From NCBI GenBank assembly GCA_020073665.1, contig JAIQEU010000011.1, positions 62,001 to 126,000 of the forward strand: a DNA stretch of 64,000 bases. Direction: 5' to 3'. Source of the DNA: Terriglobia bacterium (GTDB lineage: Bacteria > Acidobacteriota > Terriglobia > Terriglobales > Acidobacteriaceae). Under the pieces are notes generated by a model. That model was given only the letters and a program-made list of their open reading frames with translations, did not search any database and had not been told where the DNA came from. Shown piece after piece: positions 56,801 through 64,000 of this stretch (position 1 is the first letter of the stretch; each line of letters begins with the position of its first letter). The position numbers and the translations under genes are program-made.

Positions 56801-56917
56801 ATCACCAGCCTGAACCAGTTGAAAGCACCGGCGGGCGCGGTGGGAGATTTCTTTGGGCCGGGGACCACGGTGGGGATTCCGTTCGCGGCGCAGCTGGGAG
56901 TTCGGGTGAGCTTCTAG
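53846..56917 (+). CDS. TonB-dependent receptor with carboxypeptidase-regulatory N-terminus
   Basis: A 1,023-residue outer membrane receptor. The signal peptide is about 1-27. A CarboxypepD-regulatory beta-sandwich covers about 30-115 (GTLRGVVQDGNGGRVPAATIVV and FRLNDLLPGTYQLMV). The plug follows (about 130-270; QLSVDGGDNSDDYIGGFLQNFSPDAIQEFAVHTS), then a long beta-barrel, ending LGVRVSF with the usual aromatic last residue. The architecture is typical of acidobacterial receptors for glycans or siderophores. The substrate is unknown. A run of eight A residues before the ATG replaces an obvious Shine-Dalgarno. Confidence 0.9.
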   Translation: MSRHRLLARLLVLLGLVSVSQFAMLAVAQNPMGTLRGVVQDGNGGRVPAATIVVEARQSSLKRSTKTDDHGEFRLNDLLPGTYQLMVSARDFADASADVAVVVSSVRDVAVTLKPAAVQQTVNVQASAPSVTTQPIDLASAVHGGAVSAHDLETIPLAARSFANIAYLVPGTEPVEPSDPTKARITAVAFGGSSGLNVQLSVDGGDNSDDYIGGFLQNFSPDAIQEFAVHTSQQDADTGGTVGGSVMITTKRGTNQWHGGGAFYGRAAALNARFPIDNPAPNPKQDFSRQNYIATIGGPLKSDKLWLFSSFEYVHENASIAYSPASLTEFNALASLASQGLIPGVSSIPVPNSTPVPFRDYLGTVRFDWAQSQNSQWYLRAAVDNYTTHNDLVQQATLPSTGATSGSNYLNLVIGNTHTFSPTWLGTFIFDASGLHHTESRNATLGFALAFPFSATFHTISGFETFGDNQFATPITAFPVLRNQEKYQLRYDVGRGSGDHAPKFGINFIHEPVLSGALSGTAENFIQFPVNPSDYLGDPAEFATDISCGAASAATCTFTPAGNGSFSQNVQRLGLYFQDSWRATRRLTVNYGLRWDTTFGLFEASGRTQGQNPAYLTLQQLGIPLVNRTPHDYRKGFGPRLGLAYALGEKSDTVIRAGIGLYYNDLAQNGWVGALQAVNAPAGPCNLSTNPDPADPANAGCIPGGGQGAIIDGNYKTPYALHASAGIQHAFGEKWTLSADFTHEKGNHSYQALNYTAGFTLFAPSAVDPALVPNVTVYRTGNRSVYDAVTVRLQGNVSRRFNLTAHYTLATAKTWGCVVGELFDYVDGVCNPLNPFGPGDYGPSGEDVRHRFVLAGTYYAPGGFELSTLAQVESARPFTLGTGVDVNGLGDPGNNRAVVNGVQTSLDQFRGTPFAQVDLRVARPIRVGDRWTVIPFAEFFNLFNRNNPANNYVADIGALNVPPAEVDAGNVTHLCGDANCNTLIPITSLNQLKAPAGAVGDFFGPGTTVGIPFAAQLGVRVSF

Positions 56918-56927
56918 GCGCGCGGCC

Positions 56928-57788
56928 CTACGCTTTCCGCGCCCGCGCCACGCGCGGAATGCCTTGCAGGTCGTTGGTGATGCGCACGTCCTTCCATCCG
57001 GCCAACAACCGTTCCACTCCCTGCGCGATGGTTCCGCTGATTTCCATCACCAGCCAACCTTGGGGCTTGAGCGTGGCTTCCGCTTGCGGGATGAGGCGCT
57101 CGATCACTTCTAGTCCGGTGGGTCCAGCAAACACAGCATTGCGCGGCTCGAACTTCCGGACTTCGAGCTGGACCTGGTCCTCCTCCGCTTCGCCGACGTA
57201 CGGGGGATTCGAGACCACGAAATCGAACCCCTGTCCCTCCAGTCCCTGCAACAAATCGGTGTCGTGAAAAGTAATTTGCCTTTCGAGCTGGTGGCGGGCG
57301 GCGTTGGCCTCGGCAATTTCGAGGGCGTCCGGAGAAATGTCGGTAGCGTGGATTTCGGCGGAGGGCAGCTCTTTGGCCAGCGCCAGGGCGATACAGCCGG
57401 AGCCGGTGCCGACGTCAACAATGCGAAGGACGGGATCTGAGGTCTGACGCCCGCGGTCCGAGGTCCGAATCTCCAGCACGGTTTCGATCAGGTGCTCGGT
57501 CTCGGGGCGCGGGATCAGCACGGCCGGCGAAACAATGAAATCCATGCCCCAGAATTCCTGGTGCCCGGTGATGTACTGCGAAGGAACGCCGCTGGCACGC
57601 TGAGTAATGGCCTGCTCGTAGCGGGCATACTCTGCGGTGGCGAGCTCACGCTCGGGATGCGCGTAGAGAAACGCACGATCGGTGTCTAGGGTGAACATCA
57701 GCAGCACTTCCGCATTCATGCGCGGTGAGCCGACCTTCGAGTCGGTGAGGCGATGGATGGCGGAAGTGAGGGCGTCCTTCAGGAGCAC
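56928..57788 (-). CDS. prmC: Peptide chain release factor N5-glutamine methyltransferase PrmC
   Basis: A 286-residue SAM-dependent methyltransferase that modifies the GGQ glutamine of release factors. The N-terminal helical domain is followed by VDVGTGSGCIALALAKELPS and the catalytic NPPY motif in FVVSNPPYVGEAEED. The start is GTG at 57788. It is directly downstream of prfA on the same strand, the usual arrangement. Confidence 0.95.
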   Translation of the reverse strand: MLLKDALTSAIHRLTDSKVGSPRMNAEVLLMFTLDTDRAFLYAHPERELATAEYARYEQAITQRASGVPSQYITGHQEFWGMDFIVSPAVLIPRPETEHLIETVLEIRTSDRGRQTSDPVLRIVDVGTGSGCIALALAKELPSAEIHATDISPDALEIAEANAARHQLERQITFHDTDLLQGLEGQGFDFVVSNPPYVGEAEEDQVQLEVRKFEPRNAVFAGPTGLEVIERLIPQAEATLKPQGWLVMEISGTIAQGVERLLAGWKDVRITNDLQGIPRVARARKA

Positions 57789-57831
57789 GAGTCTATTTCA
57801 CCACAGAGGACACGGAGGACACAGAGGCCTC

Positions 57832-58911
57832 TCACACCACATTGCTGGTTTCACCCTTCAGCTTTTCGGCTTCGAAGTGGGTGACCAGGGCTTCGACCAG
57901 CGGCTGGAGCTTGCCGTCCATCACTTCCTGCAATTGGTGGATGGTCAGGCCGATGCGGTGGTCGGTGACGCGGTTCTGTGGGAAGTTGTAGGTGCGAATC
58001 TTTTCGCTGCGGTCGCCCGAGCCGACCATGGCTTTGCGCTCCTTGGCCAGGGCATCTTGCTGCTTTTGCATTTCGACTTCGTACAGGCGGGAACGCAGCA
58101 CCCGCATGGCTTTGTCGCGATTCTTGATCTGCGACTTCTCGTCCTGGCAACTGACCACAGTATTGGTGGGAACATGGGTGATGCGCACAGCGGAATACGT
58201 GGTATTCACCGACTGGCCGCCGGGGCCGGAGGAGCAGAAAGTGTCGATGCGCAGGTCCTTGGCCTCGATCTTGATGTCCACATCTTCGGCTTCGGGCAGC
58301 ACTGCGACCGTGACTGCGGAAGTGTGCACCCGTCCCTGCTGCTCGGTGGCCGGCACACGCTGCACGCGATGCACGCCACTCTCGTACTTCAGCCGGGAAT
58401 ACACGCGCTTGCCTTCGATAATGGCAATCACTTCCTTGAGCCCGCCGACCGAAGATTCGGAGGTAGAAAGCACTTCGACCTTCCAGCCCTGGGTCTCAGC
58501 ATAACGTGAGTACATGCGGAACATTTCGGCTGCGAACAGCGTGGCTTCGTCGCCGCCAGTGCCGGCGCGGATTTCGAGGATAATGTCCTTCTCGTCGTTG
58601 GGATCCTTGGGAAGGAGCAGGACCTTCAGTTCCGCTTCAACGGCGCCTACGCGGGCCTCCAACTTGTCCAGTTCCTCCTGGGCGTAGGCGCGCATCTCGG
58701 GATCCTTTTCGTCGGCCAGCATCGCCTTACTTTCGGCGATGCCGCGGGCCAGGTCTTTGTACTCCCGGTATTTCTCAACGATGGGCGAGATTTCGCTGTG
58801 CGCCTTGGCCGTCTTCTGATATTTGCCGGAATCGTTCATGATTTCCGGCGATGCCAGGGCGTTGGTCAGCTCCTCGTAGCGAGCTTCGATTTGGTCTAAG
58901 CGTTCAAACAT
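57832..58911 (-). CDS. prfA: Peptide chain release factor 1
   Basis: A 359-residue factor recognising UAA and UAG. The tripeptide region [14 protein letters not shown] (PxT type context), the GGQ motif in [18 protein letters not shown] and the C-terminal [20 protein letters not shown] are canonical. It is the first gene of the prfA-prmC pair; the DUF1385 gene lies upstream on the same strand. Confidence 0.97.
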   Translation of the reverse strand: MFERLDQIEARYEELTNALASPEIMNDSGKYQKTAKAHSEISPIVEKYREYKDLARGIAESKAMLADEKDPEMRAYAQEELDKLEARVGAVEAELKVLLLPKDPNDEKDIILEIRAGTGGDEATLFAAEMFRMYSRYAETQGWKVEVLSTSESSVGGLKEVIAIIEGKRVYSRLKYESGVHRVQRVPATEQQGRVHTSAVTVAVLPEAEDVDIKIEAKDLRIDTFCSSGPGGQSVNTTYSAVRITHVPTNTVVSCQDEKSQIKNRDKAMRVLRSRLYEVEMQKQQDALAKERKAMVGSGDRSEKIRTYNFPQNRVTDHRIGLTIHQLQEVMDGKLQPLVEALVTHFEAEKLKGETSNVV

Positions 58912-58993
58912 GGGCAGTCGTTGTTCTTCTGTCCTCAGGTTGTATCAATTGTAATCTGGGTTGAAAGAAAGCAGAGTATGCGCGGGGGACCCG

Positions 58994-59980
58994 CTAGGCA
59001 ATCACTAGCTCGCCGCCGCGCTGTTTCTCTACCGACATGGCCTGGTCGAGGGCGATGATGGCGCATTCCGCCTGGTCGTCCGACGGAGGCTGGGTGGTGA
59101 TGCGCTGCAGCCAGAGCCCGGGAGCGGTCATCAGGGCGAACAGCGATCCGCGATGTTTGGCGGCGAAGCGGATGATCTCGTACGAAAGGCCGGTAATCAC
59201 CGGCAGCAGCGCGATGCGCACCGCAAACTTGGCCCAGAAGCTAGTCACCGGCACCAGCATGTAGATGAAAATCGAAATCAGCATCACGGTCATCAGGAAA
59301 CTGGTGCCGCAGCGGGGATGATAAGTCGAGTACTTTTGCACTTCTGCCGTCTTCAGCTGGTCGCCGTTCTCGAAAGCGAAGACCGTCTTGTGCTCGGCGC
59401 CGTGATACTCGTAGACCCGGTGAATGTCCTTCATCAGGGAAACTCCCCAGATGAAGAGCAGGAACAGGCCGATACGGATTATGCCTTCCACCAGGTTGAA
59501 CAGGATCTGCCCATTCAAGGCGGCATCGTACTTCTTGAGCTCGGTGGTCGCCAAGAGCGGCAGGTACTTGTACATGAAGATGAAGAAGCCGACAGAAAAA
59601 ACGATGTTGACCGTGGCCACCCACCCGCTGACTTCGAGCTTCTTACCCTGATCGTTGGCCGGGACCTCGTCGAGCGCCACGTTGGCGGAAAATCGCAAGG
59701 CCCGGAACCCGAGGCTCATGGCGTGGCCGAGCGTGATCACGCCGCGCATCAGCGGCCAGCCCATCCATTTATGCTTCTCCGACAGGCGCTCCAGCGGTTC
59801 GCTATGGACGGACACTTCGCCGGAAGGTTTGCGGCAGGCGATGGCCCAGGCGTGCGGCGACCGCATCATTACGCCCTCAAGGACGGCTTGGCCGCCGACC
59901 AGGGTTTCCTCGCCGCTCTCCAGCGCGGGCAGGAGTTGGACGGTGACCAGGAAACGCCACAATGTTCGCCAAAACCGCAT
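58994..59980 (-). CDS. DUF1385 membrane protein
   Basis: A 328-residue polytopic membrane protein. GGQAVLEGVMMRSPHAWAIACR at the N-terminus and VYEYHGAEHKTVFAFENG with HPRCGTSFLMTVMLIS are diagnostic of DUF1385. Hydrophobic segments lie near 110-130, 160-185, 220-245 and 255-275. Its place with prfA and prmC is common, but its role is unknown. The start at 59980 is preferred; an upstream start near 60016 is possible. Confidence 0.85.
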   Translation of the reverse strand: MRFWRTLWRFLVTVQLLPALESGEETLVGGQAVLEGVMMRSPHAWAIACRKPSGEVSVHSEPLERLSEKHKWMGWPLMRGVITLGHAMSLGFRALRFSANVALDEVPANDQGKKLEVSGWVATVNIVFSVGFFIFMYKYLPLLATTELKKYDAALNGQILFNLVEGIIRIGLFLLFIWGVSLMKDIHRVYEYHGAEHKTVFAFENGDQLKTAEVQKYSTYHPRCGTSFLMTVMLISIFIYMLVPVTSFWAKFAVRIALLPVITGLSYEIIRFAAKHRGSLFALMTAPGLWLQRITTQPPSDDQAECAIIALDQAMSVEKQRGGELVIA

Positions 59981-60133
59981 GGTGATTGGATGATCTTTCC
60001 GGGAACGAAGTACCAAGCTATAAGGGTATCACAGGTGGAAGTTCGTTTAGCATGGCACGAATGGACTAAGTGGCTGGGCGGCAGTGGGTTAGCAAAGTTT
60101 TGCTAGGACAGCGCTAACGGCCTAGGAGAATTG

Positions 60134-61834
60134 ATGCGACGGCTGGCTGAGGCCTGCGAGCGGATCGCGGGCACCACCAAGAAACTCGAAAAGATTGCCA
60201 TCGTGGCCGACTACCTGAAGTCGAGGGCGCCCGAGGAGGCTCCTGTCTCGGCGGTGTTTCTCGGTGGACGGCCGTTTCCGGCGTGGGAAGAGACTACGTT
60301 GCAGGTGGGTGGGTCGTTGCTGTGGAAGGTCGTTGCGGAGCTGTCGGGAAAGAGCGATCAGGAATTGACTGCCGTCTACCGGAGGCACGGCGACCTGGGT
60401 GCGGTAGCCGCAGAGGTGCTGCCGGAGCGACGAGCCGGGGACGAACTGAGCGTTGTGGAAGTGCAGAACTGCTTCCATCAGATTGCCACCGCTCGCGGTC
60501 CGGCGGCGAAGAGTGCGTTGGTGCGGGAACTGCTCTCCCAAGCCTCGTCCCTTGAGGCCAAGTACATCGTGAAGATCATCACCGGTGATTTGCGAATCGG
60601 GCTGAAGGAGAGCCTGGTCGAGGAAGCGATCGCGAAAGCGTACGGGGGCACGCTGGCCGAGGTGCAGCGCGCCAACATGCTGCTGGGGGACATTGGCGAC
60701 ACCCTCAGATTCGCTGCCGAGGGCAAGCTGGGTCAGGCTCGGATGCGTTTGTTTCATCCGCTGGGGTTCATGCTGGCGAGTCCGGCGGAATCGGCCGAGG
60801 AGGCGCTCAGCTACTTTGAAAATGCGGTGGTGGAAGACAAGTACGACGGCATCCGCGCACAGGCCCACGTGTCCGACGGGGAAGTCCGCATTTTTTCGCG
60901 GACGCGGGACGAGATTACGGAATCGTTTCCTGAGTTGCCGGATGCGCTAGCCGGGCTGCCCGACGACGTAATCCTTGATGGGGAGATCGTGGCGTGGAGT
61001 TATCTTGCCGGTGAGACTGGGCGGGCGCTGCCGTTCAGCGCGCTGCAGCAGCGGTTGGGGCGAAAGAAAGTCAGCGACGAGATGATGCGACGCGTGCCGG
61101 TAGCTTATGTTGTGTTCGATGTGCTGTACGCGAATGGCGAGCTGCTGATCGACCGTCCGCTGCGAGCGCGGGCACAGCTTCTGGACGGGCTTCTGGCGGC
61201 GGAGCGGAAGCTGGTCGAACCGCGATCGCGCGAAGCCCAAGGTCAATTGCGTTTTGAGCCCAGAGAAGCTACGACGGCAAAGGTGATTCGTTCTCCATTG
61301 TTCGTTGCAGCCTCGCCGGAAAACCTGGACCGGCTATTTGAAGCCGCCCAGGAGCGCGGCAACGAAGGGCTGATGATCAAAGATCCCGAGTCCGTGTACA
61401 CGCCGGGGCGACGCGGGAAATCTTGGCTGAAGCTGAAGCGCGAGCTGGCGACGCTGGATGTAGTCGTGACGGCGGTCGAATACGGTCACGGCAAGCGCAT
61501 TGGGGTGTTGAGCGATTACACCTTCGCGGTCCTGGACGGCGAACGGTTGGTGAATATTGGAAAAGCGTACTCTGGCCTGACCGACGCTGAGATTGCCGAA
61601 ATGGGCAAATGGTTTCTCGAGCACACGGTGGAAGACCAGGGATTCCGGCTGATAGTCGAGCCCAAGATCGTCATCGAAGTCGCGTTCAACAACATGATGA
61701 GGTCTGACCGGCACGAAAGCGGGTACGCGCTGCGCTTCCCGAGAATCGTACGGATTCGGACGGACAAGCTGCCGGAAGAGGCGGATACGATCGAGCGGGT
61801 GCGGGAGATTTACGAGGGGCAGTCCAGCAATTAG
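60134..61834 (+). CDS. ATP-dependent DNA ligase
   Basis: A 566-residue ligase of the archaeal-type LigB family. An N-terminal DNA-binding domain (about 1-200) precedes the adenylation domain with catalytic Lys in VEDKYDGIRAQ, then the OB domain (EYGHGKRIGVLSDYTFAV and RFPRIVRIRTDK). AGGAG precedes the ATG at 60134. It is additional to the NAD-dependent LigA at the left edge. No Ku, polymerase or nuclease domain is fused or adjacent, so the role (repair or specialised) is open. Confidence 0.9.
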   Translation: MRRLAEACERIAGTTKKLEKIAIVADYLKSRAPEEAPVSAVFLGGRPFPAWEETTLQVGGSLLWKVVAELSGKSDQELTAVYRRHGDLGAVAAEVLPERRAGDELSVVEVQNCFHQIATARGPAAKSALVRELLSQASSLEAKYIVKIITGDLRIGLKESLVEEAIAKAYGGTLAEVQRANMLLGDIGDTLRFAAEGKLGQARMRLFHPLGFMLASPAESAEEALSYFENAVVEDKYDGIRAQAHVSDGEVRIFSRTRDEITESFPELPDALAGLPDDVILDGEIVAWSYLAGETGRALPFSALQQRLGRKKVSDEMMRRVPVAYVVFDVLYANGELLIDRPLRARAQLLDGLLAAERKLVEPRSREAQGQLRFEPREATTAKVIRSPLFVAASPENLDRLFEAAQERGNEGLMIKDPESVYTPGRRGKSWLKLKRELATLDVVVTAVEYGHGKRIGVLSDYTFAVLDGERLVNIGKAYSGLTDAEIAEMGKWFLEHTVEDQGFRLIVEPKIVIEVAFNNMMRSDRHESGYALRFPRIVRIRTDKLPEEADTIERVREIYEGQSSN

Positions 61835-61919
61835 CACTTGGCAAGCATTTGGCCAATCAGAGCCTTTGACGCACACAAGATCGCACCCCCGCTGAAGGCC
61901 AATTGCTAACTCCTGCCTT
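61834..61919. repeat. Word-repeat element between convergent genes
   Basis: GCACTTGGCAAGCATTTGGCC and a mirror-like GGCCAATTGCTAAC bracket the gap between the ligase and the cation transporter genes. The left word starts at the ligase stop codon. Confidence 0.45.
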
Positions 61920-62848
61920 TAGTGGCTGTGGTGTTCTTCGCTCTCGCTGACCGGGATCACGCAACCATGCGCCACCTCGCACACCGCGTGTTCGAACTGG
62001 ATGGTGGTGTGGTCAATGTGGAAGTCGTGCAAGAGGCACTCCTTGACGTCGCGAAGAATGCGTTCACTGATCGATGGGGGGATATCGGCGATGGTGATAT
62101 GGGCCGACAGAGCATGACTCTCCGAGCCAATGCTCCACACGTGCAGGTCGTGGACGTCGTTGACGCCCTCGATGGAGCGCATAGCGGCTTCCACCCGGTC
62201 GAGCTTGATGCCGCGGGGCGTGCCTTCCAGCAGGATGTTCAGGGTTTCGCGGACAATGCCGTACCCGGACCACAGAATCAGCGCACCGATGCCGAAAGAA
62301 AGCGCGGAGTCAATCCAGTACTGGTCTGTCACCAGAATGGCCCATCCACCAATGATCACCGCGGCGGTGGAGAGCGTGTCGCCAATCTCGTGCAATAAGG
62401 CGCTGCGGATATTCACGTCGCGTCCGGAGCGGAAAAGCAGGAGCGCTATGCCTCCATTCATGACCACGCCGGCAGCCGCCACCCAAATCATGGTACTGGC
62501 GTGCACGTGCTCGGGATTTTGCAGGCGGCGGAAGGCTTCGTAGAAGATGAGGAACGAAACGGCGACCAGCGAGACGGCATTCACCAGCGCGGCCAGTACT
62601 CCCGCGCGGTGATAGCCGTAGGTCTTGGTCGAACTGGGCGGGCGCGATTCCAGATACACCGCGGTCAGCGAAAGCAGCAGGGCGAGGAAATCCGAAAGAT
62701 TGTGGCCGGCTTCGGAAAGCAGGGCCAGCGAATGGGCGCGCAGCCCGGCCACCATGAGGAGAATGATGTATGCCAGAGTTACAACCAGCGAGACCCGCAG
62801 GACCTTGGAAGTCCTCTCCCCTCCGCCGTGGCTGGCATGGACATGCAT
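61919..62848 (-). CDS. Cation diffusion facilitator, CzcD/ZitB type
   Basis: A 309-residue zinc or cadmium exporter of the inner membrane. Six transmembrane segments; the metal site motifs are SEAGHNLSD in helix 2 and LLHEIGD in helix 5. The cytoplasmic C-terminal domain contains HDLHVWSIGSESHALSAHITI, and the termini are histidine-rich (HVHASHGGG at the start, EEHHSH at the end). The metal specificity is probably zinc. Confidence 0.92.
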   Translation of the reverse strand: MHVHASHGGGERTSKVLRVSLVVTLAYIILLMVAGLRAHSLALLSEAGHNLSDFLALLLSLTAVYLESRPPSSTKTYGYHRAGVLAALVNAVSLVAVSFLIFYEAFRRLQNPEHVHASTMIWVAAAGVVMNGGIALLLFRSGRDVNIRSALLHEIGDTLSTAAVIIGGWAILVTDQYWIDSALSFGIGALILWSGYGIVRETLNILLEGTPRGIKLDRVEAAMRSIEGVNDVHDLHVWSIGSESHALSAHITIADIPPSISERILRDVKECLLHDFHIDHTTIQFEHAVCEVAHGCVIPVSESEEHHSH

Positions 62849-62965
62849 CTCTTAAGTTTAAGGTGCCGTGCGACGGCCTTCAACCCGCAACCGTCAAACT
62901 TTTGTCACCTTTTTGAAGTCTTGTCATCCCTCGCGCAGCTCGGGATAACCGTGAAGGTTGACGAT

Positions 62966-62992
62966 TTGGCCCACCCTCGCATGCACTACAAT
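62966..62992 (+). promoter_or_regulatory. Probable promoter of the FAD oxidoreductase gene
   Basis: TTGGCC (62966-62971), 15 bp spacer and TACAAT (62987-62992), ending 9 nt before the ATG at 63002. No Shine-Dalgarno is present. Confidence 0.45.
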
Positions 62993-63001
62993 TGCGGACG
63001 C

Positions 63002-64000
63002 ATGCAGACCGCGGAAGTGGCGATCATCGGCGGCGGGATTGTGGGGTCGAGCATTGCCTATCACCTGGTGGAAGCCGGCTGCCGGGACGTTCTGGTCATC
63101 GAGCGGGAAACGGCGCAGGGCAAGGGCTCCACCGGCAAGAGCATGGGAGGAGTACGGGCACAGTTCTCCACGCCGGTCAACATCCAGATGTCGCTGTACT
63201 CCATTCCCTTCTACGCTTCGTTCAACGAGCGGCTGGGCTTCCCCTGCGACTATCGTCCGCAGGGATACATGTTTTGCGCCACCACCGACAAGCACCTGGC
63301 CTATCTGCGTACCAATCAGGAAAAGCAGATTGCGCTGGGGCTGAAAAATGTTCGCATGATTGCGACCGAAGAAATCCGCGGCCGGTTCCCGCAACTTCGT
63401 GCGGATGACATTTTGGGAGGGAGTTTCTGCTCGAGCGATGGTTTTGTCGATCCCTACAGCGCGATGATCGGGTTCATGACCTGGGCGTCCGATCACGGGG
63501 CGAAATTGTGGAAGAACACGGCGGTCTCGGCCATCCAGCAGGATCATGGGACGTTTGCGATTGAAACTCCACGCGGGACCGTTTCCGCCAGGCAGGTGGT
63601 CAACGCCGCCGGGGCCTGGGCGGCGTCGATCGCAAAGATGGTTGGCATCGACCTGCCAGTGGAACCGCTGCGCCGGATGCTGGTGCCCACCGAGCCCTTC
63701 GATCAATTCCCGCACTCCGCACCCATGATCATTGACATGTCGAATGGCTTTCATTTCCGCCCGGAGGCGCTGGGATTTCTGCTGGCCTGGAACGATCCCG
63801 AGGAGACGCCGGGATACAAAACCGACTTCGAGCCGTCGTTCATCGAGAAAATTCTCACGCGGGCTGCAGACCGGGTGCCGGTGTTCGAGAACCTGGCGGT
63901 GAATCCGAAGCGGGCGTGGGCGGGTCTGTACGAGATGACGCCCGACCATCATCCCATCCTCGGTGCGGTGCCAGGCGTGCCGGGATTTTTCTGCGCCAAC
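63002..64000 (+). CDS. FAD-dependent oxidoreductase (DAO family), 3' end beyond the window
   Basis: The first 333 residues of a flavin amine oxidase-like enzyme. The dinucleotide motif IIGGGIVGSSIAYHLVE is at residues 7-23. KGSTGKSMGGVRAQFS and VVNAAGAWAASIAKMVG are typical of glycine/sarcosine oxidase or FAD-linked dehydrogenases. The end of the visible part (MTPDHHPILGAVPGVPGFF) is the conserved C-terminal FAD site. The substrate is probably an N-methyl or D-amino acid. Start ATG 63002 with TACAAT 9 nt upstream. Confidence 0.9.
   Translation, partial: MQTAEVAIIGGGIVGSSIAYHLVEAGCRDVLVIERETAQGKGSTGKSMGGVRAQFSTPVNIQMSLYSIPFYASFNERLGFPCDYRPQGYMFCATTDKHLAYLRTNQEKQIALGLKNVRMIATEEIRGRFPQLRADDILGGSFCSSDGFVDPYSAMIGFMTWASDHGAKLWKNTAVSAIQQDHGTFAIETPRGTVSARQVVNAAGAWAASIAKMVGIDLPVEPLRRMLVPTEPFDQFPHSAPMIIDMSNGFHFRPEALGFLLAWNDPEETPGYKTDFEPSFIEKILTRAADRVPVFENLAVNPKRAWAGLYEMTPDHHPILGAVPGVPGFFCAN

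Overview
The window is a typical chromosomal stretch of a GC-rich Gram-negative bacterium, most probably an acidobacterium of the Terriglobia/Koribacter type. This placement is inferred from several traits: a TonB-dependent receptor with a carboxypeptidase-regulatory N-terminus, paired FtsX/MacB-type permeases without an adjacent ATPase, a receiver plus PATAN (DUF4388) regulator inside a molybdopterin operon, TrmFO, many small secreted proteins of unknown function, and many intergenic hairpins built from short repeated words. No rRNA, tRNA, CRISPR array, prophage or recognisable transposase gene was seen.

Layout: 1-1.6 kb, ligA (cut by the window edge) divergent from a GNAT gene. 1.7-7.7 kb, small secreted and membrane proteins (DUF1579, a TPR protein, DUF1569, YdjM-type hydrolase, DUF6580, DedA-like). 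7.7-11.9 kb, an unusual island in which single genes (alpha/beta hydrolase, amidohydrolase, a small Imm33-like protein, mtgA) are separated by near-palindromic junction repeats with GTTG and CAAC ends. 12-18 kb, a molybdopterin set (moeA, moaC, a receiver-PATAN regulator, mog) beside a PilT-like ATPase and a secreted TPR protein. 17.8-19.8 kb, queD-queE-queC for preQ0 synthesis. 19.9-25.1 kb, an M50-like peptidase with a zinc-ribbon/TPR membrane protein, a DinG-type helicase and the divergent GTPase gene der. 25.1-29.1 kb, a minus-strand set of amide/nitrile hydrolases (two nitrilase-superfamily enzymes and an isochorismatase-like hydrolase) with a thioesterase and a VOC protein. 29.3-36.6 kb, an outer-membrane-like protein, a DUF7544-like membrane protein, two ABC permeases, trmFO, a GNAT gene and an AhpD-like gene. 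36.8-43.6 kb, selB, purL, purF and a small charged protein. 43.8-56.9 kb, a secreted block: subtilisin-like protease, two paralogous secreted proteins of unknown family flanking a PPIase and a BlaI/BlaR-like pair, then a 1,023-residue TonB-dependent receptor. 56.9-60 kb, prfA, prmC and DUF1385. 60-64 kb, an ATP-dependent DNA ligase, a zinc/cation diffusion facilitator and an FAD oxidoreductase cut by the right edge.

Two promoter patterns recur. Several genes have a -10-like hexamer exactly or nearly 9 nt before the start codon with no Shine-Dalgarno, which suggests leaderless mRNAs. Three divergent gene pairs share overlapping -10 boxes on opposite strands. The strongest candidate for something undescribed is the repeat-bounded single-gene array at 8.5-11.9 kb. 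It resembles a gene-cassette array, but the sites do not fit integron attC and no recombinase gene lies in the window.
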